A stretch of DNA of 9,923 nt, taken from assembly GCA_031259905.1 (NCBI GenBank), contig JAIRKS010000113.1:1-9923 (forward strand). Direction: 5' to 3'. Each line of letters opens with the position of its first letter. Positions within the stretch are counted from its first letter, which is position 1. Below are positions 1-6,881 of the stretch, one piece after another. A program made the translations under genes and the position numbers. Source of the stretch: Odoribacteraceae bacterium (GTDB lineage Bacteria; Bacteroidota; Bacteroidia; Bacteroidales; Marinifilaceae). The notes beneath the pieces were generated by a model. That model saw only the letters and a program-made list of their open reading frames with translations. It ran no database searches and had not been told where the DNA came from.

Positions 1-62
1 CATCCTGCTACTCTCGCTCCGCGCGCGTCGCTTCCCGCCCGCGTCATTTTCCTGAGAAATAA
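1..62 (+). other. Left-edge remnant, possible 3' end of an upstream gene
   Basis: Two plus-strand frames are open from the window edge and close here, one at TGA 53-55 and one at TAA 60-62. FecR-like genes of Bacteroidota usually follow an ECF sigma-70 gene, so one of these tails may be its C-terminus. The 17 to 19 residues available carry no recognisable sigma region 4 motif, so this is inference from gene order only. Confidence 0.2.
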
Positions 63-67
63 TCTAC

Positions 68-86
68 CGGGTTGTCACCCGTTTTT
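68..86 (+). terminator. Weak terminator-like hairpin before the FecR gene
   Basis: CGGGT (68-72) can pair with ACCCG (77-81) around a TGTC loop, followed at once by five T (82-86). The five-pair stem is short for an intrinsic terminator. If real, it would end or attenuate the upstream transcript and leave the FecR gene with its own promoter or partial readthrough. It may also be chance in GC-rich DNA. Confidence 0.3.
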
Positions 87-124
87 CCCGTTTTCTACTT
101 CTGACAAAAAAAGAACCACGGAAA

Positions 125-1321
125 ATGGAAAAATGGACGGAATGGGTCGTCTCGTACTGCAAGCACGAGTTCTCCCGTGCGGAACGCGCGGGGTGGCAGG
201 CGTGGATGCAGTCGGGAGAAAACAAGCGACTGTTCAGTGAAGCGACGCGCGCGTACCGGCAGGCCCGGCGGGTCGCGGCATGGGAACGGGCGGACGAGCG
301 GCTGGCATGGCAACGCGTCGCGCGCGACATCGCGCGGCCGTCGGGACGCCTCTCCCGTAGACTGTTCATCGTGGCGGCATGTGTGGCGCTGTTGCTTGGC
401 GGCGCGTACTGGCTGTCGCGGCAAACCCCGTCGCCTCCCGCCCTCTCGTGGGAGGAGATGTTGCCGGGCGAGAGACGGGCCGTGTTGCGCCTCCCCGACG
501 GGCGGGAGATGGCGTTGGGAGCGGGCGTCGTCGTCACCGACACGATGCTGGGATTCCGCGGGATGCCCGACACGATAGGGTTGAGTTACCGGGATGTCGG
601 GACGCCCGCCGGGAGCTTCTATCACGTGTTGATCGTCCCGCGGGGAGGGGAGTACTTCCTGGTGCTTTCCGACGGCAGCCGGGTGTGGCTGAACGCGGAT
701 AGCGAGCTTCGTTACCCGGCGTCGTTCGCGGGCGACCGGCGGGAGGTGTTCCTCCGGGGCGAGGCGTATTTCCAGGTCTCCGGCGATGCCCGACCGTTCA
801 TCGTCGAAAGCGGAGGGACGCGGGTGGAGGTGATCGGGACGCAATTCAACGTCGCGGCTTATCGCGACGAGACGCGGGTGGTGACGACGCTGGAGAAGGG
901 ACGCGTGCGGGTACGGGCGGGCGACGAGGAGCGGGTGCTGGAGGCCGGCACGCGTGCCGTGTGGACGGGCGACGGGCTGGAGGTGTCGATGGCGAACTTG
1001 TCGATCGACCTGGGGTGGATTCACCGGGTGTTCGACTTCGTGGAGATGCCGCTCGGGGAGATCACGCGGCAGTTGCAACGATGGTATGACGTGGAGTTCG
1101 TGTACCGTGACGCCGGGATCGAGGGGATACCGTTCACGGGAACGGTGGGGCGCGACCTCCCGTTGCAGGACGTGCTGCGGGTGATCGAGCAGCTGGCCGA
1201 GATCCGCTTCTCGTTGCGGGACGGAAAGATTGAAGTGACAAGGAATAATAATAAAAAGGAGGAGCGCGGTAACGCTCCCCCTGGCAAGTGGTCGTCGCGG
1301 AACGACCAAAATATAAACTAA
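125..1321 (+). CDS. FecR-family anti-sigma factor with DUF4974 domain
   Basis: This is a single-pass inner-membrane regulator of the FecI/FecR/FecA cell-surface signalling type: it holds an ECF sigma factor and releases it when the partner TonB-dependent transporter is loaded. Residues 1-75 form the cytoplasmic sigma-binding part, with the usual tryptophan-rich pattern (W26, W29, then ENKRLF 32-37). A transmembrane helix lies near 80-98, after an arginine-rich stretch. The periplasmic FecR domain spans about 170-265 and shows LSDGSRVWLN, FLRGEAYFQV and VIGTQFNV. A DUF4974 domain follows at about 303-371 (FDFVEMPLGEI to GKIEV). The length of 398 aa is slightly long because about 26 polar residues follow the last predicted strand. 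That tail reads through two DNA hairpins and may be a frameshift product. G238-T239 in VIGTQF matches the Gly-Thr pair cleaved in some Pseudomonas FecR-like proteins; cleavage here is inference. The gene ends 12 nt before the SusC-like gene. The cognate sigma gene is not in view. Codons favour G in third position, unlike the later genes. Confidence 0.94.
   Translation: MEKWTEWVVSYCKHEFSRAERAGWQAWMQSGENKRLFSEATRAYRQARRVAAWERADERLAWQRVARDIARPSGRLSRRLFIVAACVALLLGGAYWLSRQTPSPPALSWEEMLPGERRAVLRLPDGREMALGAGVVVTDTMLGFRGMPDTIGLSYRDVGTPAGSFYHVLIVPRGGEYFLVLSDGSRVWLNADSELRYPASFAGDRREVFLRGEAYFQVSGDARPFIVESGGTRVEVIGTQFNVAAYRDETRVVTTLEKGRVRVRAGDEERVLEAGTRAVWTGDGLEVSMANLSIDLGWIHRVFDFVEMPLGEITRQLQRWYDVEFVYRDAGIEGIPFTGTVGRDLPLQDVLRVIEQLAEIRFSLRDGKIEVTRNNNKKEERGNAPPGKWSSRNDQNIN
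1246..1254 (+). other. Out-of-frame triple stop TAATAATAA near the FecR 3' end
   Basis: Three consecutive TAA triplets stand in frame 1, whereas the FecR gene reads frame 2 and translates them as part of an Asn run (AAT AAT AAT). The position is where the DUF4974 domain naturally ends. A single-base indel shortly upstream would turn these into the gene's stop and leave 1255-1333 as a noncoding leader. Whether this is a past frameshift or a chance AAT run is undecided. Confidence 0.4.
1261..1308 (+). promoter_or_regulatory. Two tandem hairpins upstream of the SusC-like gene
   Basis: Hairpin one pairs GGAGCG (1261-1266) with CGCTCC (1273-1278) around a six-base loop. Hairpin two pairs TGGTCGT (1289-1295) with ACGACCA (1302-1308), also around six bases, and is followed by the A/T-rich stretch AAATATAAAC. 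Both are perfect stems and lie inside the unconserved last codons of the FecR gene, 25 bases before the transporter start. They could act as a leader structure, an RNA processing point that separates regulator and transporter messages, or an attenuator. There is no run of T after hairpin two, so a classic terminator is unlikely. The function is inferred from position. Confidence 0.45.
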
Positions 1322-1333
1322 CAACACGAAAGT

Positions 1334-4300
1334 ATGAAGAAAAAATGGATGATAGCCACGAGAGCTGCTCATTTTTCGGTATTCGTGCTGCTTGTCTTCC
1401 CTGCTATCGCCGGGATGACGCAGCCGCGGATGACGGCGCGCTTCGAGAATAGAACGCTGGAGGAGGTGCTGCAAGAGATCAAGAAACAAGCGGGCGTGTA
1501 CTTCATGTACAACACGCTCCAGGTAAACGGGAAGGCGTTAGTGAGCGTCGAGTTGAAAGACGTCGCGCTGGACGAGGCGTTGGACATCGTGCTGCGCGAC
1601 CTCCCGTACACGTACCGGCAGGAGAAAGAGTACGTGTTGTTGCTTCCTCGCCCGGGAGCGCAGGTAACGCGCGGGGTGACGATCGTCGTCGCCGGTATCG
1701 TCCAGGACGAGCGCGGCGCGCCGTTGCCCGGTGCCGCGATCCGGGTGAAGGGAACGACGACGGGCGGCGTCGCGGATACCGACGGGCGCTTTCGCGTGAC
1801 CATCCCGCGGGAAGGTGCGACGCTGGTCTTCTCGTTCGTGGGGATGGAGAGCGTGGAGGTGACGATAGAGCCGGTGAAAGAAGGGGAGGAGGTAAAGCCG
1901 CTAACGGTGCGGATGAAAGAAAAGCCCGGTGTGCTGGATGACGTGGTGGTGACGGGCCTGTTCACGCGGCGACGGGAGAGTTTCACGGGCAGCGCCTCGA
2001 CGTTCACGCGCGAGGACCTGAAGCGCCTCGGGAACGGAAACCTGCTGAATAGCCTGAAGAACCTCGACCCGGCGTTCGTGATCACGGAAAACCTGGACGC
2101 CGGCTCTGACCCGAACCGCTTGCCGGATATACAGGTGCGCGGCGCCTCTTCCTTCCCCGACTTGAAGGGGGAGTACAGCGGGAACCCGAACGAGCCGTTA
2201 TTTATCCTGGACGGTTTCCCCGTCTCCTCGACGCAGGTGTATGACCTTGACATCAACCGCATCGCTACCGTCACCCTGCTGAAGGACGCGGCAGCGAAGG
2301 CCATCTACGGGTCGAAGGCCGCGAACGGCGTGGTGGTGGTGGAGACGATCCCTCCGGCAGAGGGGGAGATACGCTTCACTTATACCGGCGACTTGAACTT
2401 GCAGGCTCCCGACTTGAGCTTCTACGACCTGTGCGATGCCGCCGAGAAACTGCAAGTGGAGGAGAATGCCGGGAGATATACCTCCACGGCGCCCGTCGCC
2501 CACCAGTTCTTGCGCGAGCAATACAATGAAATACTCAAGAACGTCCGTTCGGGCGTCAACACCTACTGGCTCTCCAAGCCGTTGCGGGACGGTATCGGGC
2601 AAAAGCACGCGTTGCGCCTGGAAGGGGGCGACGCGATCATGAAATACGGCATAGACATTTCGTACAACCACATCGCGGGAGTGATGAAAGGCTCGAACAG
2701 GGAGACCATCTCCGGGTCGATCAACCTCTCGTACCGTTACGACGCGTTCATCTTCCGGAACGTGCTGAGCCTTTCCTTTAACCGGGCGGACGACTCCCCG
2801 TACGGCAGTTTCTCGGAGTACGCGCAGCTGAACCCCTACTGGACAACGCACGACGATAACGGTAACCTCAAGAAAGTGCTGGGAACGTTCCAACAGACTG
2901 CCAGCGGGACGGCCACACCTTATTATAACCCGCTTTACAACGCGACCGTGGGGACGAAACGCTTCTCCAAGTACGCGAGCATCGTCGAGAACTTCTACAT
3001 CGAGTGGGAAGTGATCGAGAACCTCAGGCTGATCGGCCGTTTTGGCTTCACGCACGCCACCGACCGTCGCGAGGATTTCTATCCCGGCGACCATACGCGC
3101 TACGCCACGTGGACGGGTGACGCCTACTTTAAACGCGGCTCGTACGCGATCACCGACCAGGAAAGCAAATCCCTCAGCGCCGACGTGACAGCCAACTATT
3201 CCTTCCGGCGCGACAACCACCTGCTCTTCGCGAACGCGGCGTGGAGCCTCGCGAGCAACGATTCCGATTCGCACGGGATGGAAGCCCAGGGATTCCTGAA
3301 CAATCGCGTGGATCACGTCACCTTCGCCAAGCAATACCTCGAAAACGGGAAACCCTCCGGCGACGAATCCATATCGAGGGAGATCGGGATCACCGGCGCC
3401 GTCAACTATTCGTACGACGACCGCTACCTTGCCGATCTCACCTTCCGCGCGAACGCCTCCTCCGTCTTCGGCAAGAACTCGCGGTGGGGCAACTTCTGGT
3501 CGGCCGGCGTGGGTTGGAACCTGCACCACGAGCGATTCATGGAAAACGCTCCCGTGAGACAGCTAAAAGTACGGGCTTCCGTCGGTTCCACCGGCAGCCA
3601 GAGCTTCAACCCCTACCAGGCCATGCGGACGTACCGCTTCCTGACCGATAGAACCTACGATAACATCTCCGGAGCGTACCTGATCGCCCTGGCAAACGAC
3701 AAGCTCCAATGGCAACAGACCGTCGACTACAACGCCGGCATGGACGCTCAACTGTTCGATCGCCTGAGCCTGCGCGTCGACGCGTACATCAGCAGGACAA
3801 ACAACTTACTCATCGACTTCACGCTCCCCACCTCCACCGGCTTCTCCTCCTTCAAGGAGAACCTCGGCGAGATCGAGAACAGGGGATTCGATGCCGTCGC
3901 CAACTTGCAATTATACCGCGACCCGGGCAGCGCTTCCTTCGTCTCGTTACAGGCCTCCGTCGCGCGCAACACCAGCAAGATCGTCAACATCGCCGACGCG
4001 CTCAAGGCGTCGAACGACGAGCAAGACGCGCGCACGGATAACCTCACCACCCCCCTCTCGCGCTACGAGGAGGGACAATCGCTGAGCGCCATCTGGGTCG
4101 TGCGCTCGCTGGGGATTGACCCCGTCAACGGGAAAGAGCTGTTCGTCACGCGCGACGGCAACACGACCTACAACTGGAGCACCGAGGACCAGATCATCGG
4201 CGGGGATTCCAACCCGCGCTACAGGGGAAACCTCGGCATCACGTCGGAATACCGGGGCTTCGGTCTCTCCTGTTCGTTCAGCTACCAGTGGGGGGAGGAC

Positions 4301-4666
4301 TACTACAACTCCACCCTCGTCTCCCGCGTGGAGAACGTCAACGTCGCCTACAACGTCGACCGGCGCGTCTTCGCGGACACGTGGCAGCAGCCCGGCGATC
4401 GCGCCTTCTTCAAACGCATCACCAGCACGCCGACGACTACCCGGCCGACAACGCGCTTCATCGAGAAGAAAAACGAACTCTCGCTGGCCGCCCTCCACCT
4501 TTACTACGATTTCAAGCACGCGAACCTCGCCCGCTACGGCCTTGAACGACTGAAATGCTCCTTTTACATGAACGACGTCTTCAAGCTCTCCACGGTAAAA
4601 ACCGAGCGCGGCCTGAGCTACCCGTTTGCCCGTTCCGCTTCTATCGCGATAACGGCCACCTTTTAA
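1334..4666 (+). CDS. SusC/RagA-family TonB-dependent outer-membrane transporter with STN domain
   Basis: This is the pore of a SusCD nutrient importer, a 22-strand outer-membrane barrel powered by TonB. The order seen is: signal peptide about 1-28; STN signalling domain about 33-105 (TLEEVLQEIKKQAGVYFMYN); carboxypeptidase-regulatory-like beta-sandwich about 116-195 (GIVQDERGAPLPGAAIRVKG); TonB-box-like DDVVVTG at 202-208; plug domain about 209-340 with IQVRGASS (266-273), EPLFILDGFPVSS (287-299) and LLKDAAAKAIYGSKAANG (315-332). The rest is barrel, ending in Phe as the BAM-recognised last strand requires. At 1110 aa it has a normal length for the family. The STN domain marks it as a signalling transporter, agreeing with the FecR-like gene 12 nt upstream. 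It lies 12 nt before the SusD-like gene, its expected partner. The substrate cannot be read from the sequence. Codon use changes inside the gene: G-ending codons dominate the first third and C-ending codons the rest. Confidence 0.98.
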   Translation: MKKKWMIATRAAHFSVFVLLVFPAIAGMTQPRMTARFENRTLEEVLQEIKKQAGVYFMYNTLQVNGKALVSVELKDVALDEALDIVLRDLPYTYRQEKEYVLLLPRPGAQVTRGVTIVVAGIVQDERGAPLPGAAIRVKGTTTGGVADTDGRFRVTIPREGATLVFSFVGMESVEVTIEPVKEGEEVKPLTVRMKEKPGVLDDVVVTGLFTRRRESFTGSASTFTREDLKRLGNGNLLNSLKNLDPAFVITENLDAGSDPNRLPDIQVRGASSFPDLKGEYSGNPNEPLFILDGFPVSSTQVYDLDINRIATVTLLKDAAAKAIYGSKAANGVVVVETIPPAEGEIRFTYTGDLNLQAPDLSFYDLCDAAEKLQVEENAGRYTSTAPVAHQFLREQYNEILKNVRSGVNTYWLSKPLRDGIGQKHALRLEGGDAIMKYGIDISYNHIAGVMKGSNRETISGSINLSYRYDAFIFRNVLSLSFNRADDSPYGSFSEYAQLNPYWTTHDDNGNLKKVLGTFQQTASGTATPYYNPLYNATVGTKRFSKYASIVENFYIEWEVIENLRLIGRFGFTHATDRREDFYPGDHTRYATWTGDAYFKRGSYAITDQESKSLSADVTANYSFRRDNHLLFANAAWSLASNDSDSHGMEAQGFLNNRVDHVTFAKQYLENGKPSGDESISREIGITGAVNYSYDDRYLADLTFRANASSVFGKNSRWGNFWSAGVGWNLHHERFMENAPVRQLKVRASVGSTGSQSFNPYQAMRTYRFLTDRTYDNISGAYLIALANDKLQWQQTVDYNAGMDAQLFDRLSLRVDAYISRTNNLLIDFTLPTSTGFSSFKENLGEIENRGFDAVANLQLYRDPGSASFVSLQASVARNTSKIVNIADALKASNDEQDARTDNLTTPLSRYEEGQSLSAIWVVRSLGIDPVNGKELFVTRDGNTTYNWSTEDQIIGGDSNPRYRGNLGITSEYRGFGLSCSFSYQWGEDYYNSTLVSRVENVNVAYNVDRRVFADTWQQPGDRAFFKRITSTPTTTRPTTRFIEKKNELSLAALHLYYDFKHANLARYGLERLKCSFYMNDVFKLSTVKTERGLSYPFARSASIAITATF

Positions 4667-4678
4667 CCAGTAATTAAC

Positions 4679-6094
4679 ATGCACATGAAACACACGATAT
4701 ACATTGCCCTTCTCCTCGCGTTCCCCGTCGTCTCCTGCACCGGGTGGTTAGACGTCGAGCCGCGCTCTCAAGTAAAAGACGAGGAGTTGTTCTCCACCGA
4801 GGCCGGCTTCAAGGAAGCGCTCGCCGGGGTTTACGCCCTGCTGGTGACCGATGCCCTTTACGTGAAGGAACTCCGCTTCGGCATGGTCGGCGTCCTCGCC
4901 CACGAGTGGGACTACCAGAATACCTCCTACGAGGACGAGACTACCTACAACTACGAGGGAACAAACCCGACAAACCGGATCGAGAACATATGGCAAGGAC
5001 TATATAACGCCGTCGCAAACGCCAACGCCATACTCGAAGTCATCGACGACAAGAAGAACGTCTTCTCCGGCGCGAACCACGCCATCATCAAGGGCGAGGC
5101 GTTAGCCCTCCGCGCGTTCATCCACCTCGATCTCCTGCGTTGCTTCGGCGCCAGCCCCGGCACGGGCGTCGATCGCCCGGCCATCCCTTACGTTACCCGT
5201 TACGCCCCCTTGCAATCCCCGCAGCTAACCGTCGGGGAGGTCATCGACCGCGTCCTCGTCGATCTCGACAGCGCCACCTTCTACCTGGAAGCCGACCCGC
5301 TTTACACCGGGGAAGAGATCACCGAGCTGGTCGACAACGGATACCTCCTCAACAGGCAACTGCACCTGAACTACTACGCCGCGCGGGCGCTCCAGGCGCG
5401 CGCCTACCTCTACAAGGGAGAATACACGCTCGCCGCGGCCCACGCGCGGGAAGTCATCCTCTCCGGCCGCTTCCCCTGGGCCTCCCGGCAAGACCTCATC
5501 GACGGCGTTGACTACACCGGGGCCACCGAGCACCTCTGGGCAATAGACGTCAACAACCTCCAAACCATCGCCGAGACGTACTTCCAGACCACCGGCGGGA
5601 GCAACGTCTTCTCCATCACGCGCACCTCCCTCCTCAACTATCACGAGAGCATCACGGACGATTACCGCTACCTCTACCTCTACACCGCCGGCACGGGAGC
5701 CAACTCCGAGTCGCGCTACATCGCCAAGTACAACGTCCCTTCCGGCGACGACGCCTACTACACCAACAAGATGGTCATGATAAAGATCGCCGAGATGCAC
5801 TTCATACTCGCCGAGGCCCTCCATCACGACGGCGGAGACTACCTCCCGTCGCTCAACGCCACCCGCGAGGCAAGGGGAGTCACCCCCCTCGCCACCGTCG
5901 ACGACTTCGACGCCACCCTCGTCGCCGAGTACAGGAAAGAATTCATCGGCGAAGGACAACTCTTCTTCCTCTACAAGCGCAGGAACATGGAGAACATCCC
6001 CAACACCGACGTGAACCCCGTCGAGGTCAAGGGATACATCTTCCCGCTCCCCGATTCCGAGAGAGAAGCCGCCGACAGGAACGATAACCGCTAA
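4679..6094 (+). CDS. SusD/RagB-family surface lipoprotein, substrate-binding partner of the SusC-like transporter
   Basis: SusD proteins are surface lipoproteins that sit as a lid on the SusC barrel and capture the ligand. A lipoprotein signal ends in VVSC, with the lipidated cysteine at residue 20, followed by the family-typical WLDVEPRS. The N-terminal SusD-like region covers about 21-210 and includes ALALRAFIHLDLLRCFG (141-157), a strong family signature. The TPR-like helices appear at 227-260. The C-terminal RagB/SusD region shows IKIAEMHFILAEAL (368-381), YRKEFIGEGQLFFLYKRR (418-435) and YIFPLPDSERE (453-463). At 471 aa it is at the short end of the family. Two ATGs are possible, at 4679 and 4685. 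The first gives the 12-nt gap seen at other junctions, while the second gives the more usual Met-Lys start; the mature protein is the same. It is clearly co-transcribed with the transporter gene. Confidence 0.97.
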   Translation: MHMKHTIYIALLLAFPVVSCTGWLDVEPRSQVKDEELFSTEAGFKEALAGVYALLVTDALYVKELRFGMVGVLAHEWDYQNTSYEDETTYNYEGTNPTNRIENIWQGLYNAVANANAILEVIDDKKNVFSGANHAIIKGEALALRAFIHLDLLRCFGASPGTGVDRPAIPYVTRYAPLQSPQLTVGEVIDRVLVDLDSATFYLEADPLYTGEEITELVDNGYLLNRQLHLNYYAARALQARAYLYKGEYTLAAAHAREVILSGRFPWASRQDLIDGVDYTGATEHLWAIDVNNLQTIAETYFQTTGGSNVFSITRTSLLNYHESITDDYRYLYLYTAGTGANSESRYIAKYNVPSGDDAYYTNKMVMIKIAEMHFILAEALHHDGGDYLPSLNATREARGVTPLATVDDFDATLVAEYRKEFIGEGQLFFLYKRRNMENIPNTDVNPVEVKGYIFPLPDSEREAADRNDNR

Positions 6095-6106
6095 ACAAAC
6101 CGCGCC

Positions 6107-6856
6107 ATGAATACCGCAAAATACATCACCCTCATCGCCGCCGTCGCCGCAGCCGGCTGCACCGGGAACGGGAAATTCTTCTACGACACCTCCGCCGCCG
6201 CCCTCAACATATGGCTCGGACGCGAGGCCGTCGTCGCCGACAGCCTCACCTACAACTTCGCCTACCAGAAGGAACACGACTCCATCGTCTTCTACGCGCG
6301 CCTCTCCGGCCTGCCCTCGGACGTCGATCGCGCCTTCCGCCTCGAGGCCGTCGAGGGAGACTCCGCCCTCGTTCACTACCGGACCATCGACTACATCCTC
6401 CCCGCCGGCGCCTACCAGGCCGCCTACCCCCTATACATCGACAAGCCCGACGGGTACGACGCCTTCAAGGAACGAGACGGGCGCGTCGTCTTCAAGGTCA
6501 AGGAAAACCCCCACTTCGCCGAGGGCGCCGTCGAGACCAACCGCCTGCACGTCGTCTTCAAGAACTACGTCGGTAAACCAGACAACTGGGACGTCGCCAC
6601 CTACCCGTACCGCCCCTTGTCCACCTACTTCGGCGTGTACAGCGACGTCAAGTACTCCTTCGTCATCCAGGTAACCGGGCGCTCCAACTTCAAAATCTAC
6701 TACACCACCTCGCCCACCGCCGTCCTCGCCGACGACGAGGTCACCGCACTCGAGGCAACAGACATGAAAAACCGCTGCAAAATCGCCCTCCTCGAGCACA
6801 ACGCCACGCACGGCACGCTCCTCGACGAAAACAACGAACCCGTCACCTTCCCGTGA
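6107..6856 (+). CDS. DUF4843-like lipoprotein of a SusCD locus
   Basis: This is a probable lipoprotein of 249 aa with lipobox AAGC, lipidated cysteine C18, cleavage after a short hydrophobic segment. The body resembles DUF4843, a family encoded almost always just after SusD-like genes. Points of likeness are DSLTYNFAYQ (45-54), the LSGLPSDVDRAFRLE stretch (66-80), ALVHYRTIDYILPAG (87-101), a middle strand KERDGRVVFKVKENPHFAEG (121-140) and a late segment YFGVYSDVKYSFVIQVTG (174-191). No catalytic motif is seen. The family has no established biochemical role; a surface accessory binding protein is inferred from the location and lipid anchor. It begins 12 nt after the SusD-like gene, and its end precedes the PKD-like gene by 21 nt. 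The family assignment is from memory of these motifs. Confidence 0.87.
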   Translation: MNTAKYITLIAAVAAAGCTGNGKFFYDTSAAALNIWLGREAVVADSLTYNFAYQKEHDSIVFYARLSGLPSDVDRAFRLEAVEGDSALVHYRTIDYILPAGAYQAAYPLYIDKPDGYDAFKERDGRVVFKVKENPHFAEGAVETNRLHVVFKNYVGKPDNWDVATYPYRPLSTYFGVYSDVKYSFVIQVTGRSNFKIYYTTSPTAVLADDEVTALEATDMKNRCKIALLEHNATHGTLLDENNEPVTFP

Positions 6857-6872
6857 ACCCTCTAAAACAAAC

Positions 6873-6881
6873 ATGAAGTGA
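6873..6881 (+). promoter_or_regulatory. Two-codon mini-frame ATG-AAG-TGA overlapping the next start
   Basis: An ATG at 6873 reads Met-Lys and stops at TGA 6879-6881, which overlaps the GTG start at 6878 as GTGA. Lipoprotein genes in these loci usually begin ATG-AAG or ATG-AAA, so this may be the original start displaced by a two-base insertion, with GTG now used by re-initiation. Removing TG from 6879-6880 would give ATGAAGAAAACA in frame with the rest. It could equally be an assembly error. Confidence 0.35.

Noticed and set aside
71..103. Possible Bacteroidota promoter: GTTG (71-74) with TACTTCTG (96-103) at 21-base spacing before the FecR gene
   Set aside because: Each half has one mismatch to the TTTG and TAnnTTTG consensus, and the first half overlaps a possible terminator hairpin; too weak to list as a feature.
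1261..1308. Intrinsic terminator between the FecR-like and SusC-like genes
   Set aside because: Neither hairpin is followed by a T run on the plus strand, and the transporter gene starts only 25 bases after the second stem.
95..1489. A 464-residue minus-strand frame antisense to the FecR gene
   Set aside because: It is arginine-, proline- and histidine-rich without a domain, whereas the plus strand encodes a complete FecR/DUF4974 protein over the same bases.
2198..3529. A 443-residue minus-strand frame antisense to the SusC-like gene
   Set aside because: The plus strand has the continuous plug and barrel sequence of a SusC-like transporter; the antisense product is low complexity with no recognisable motif.
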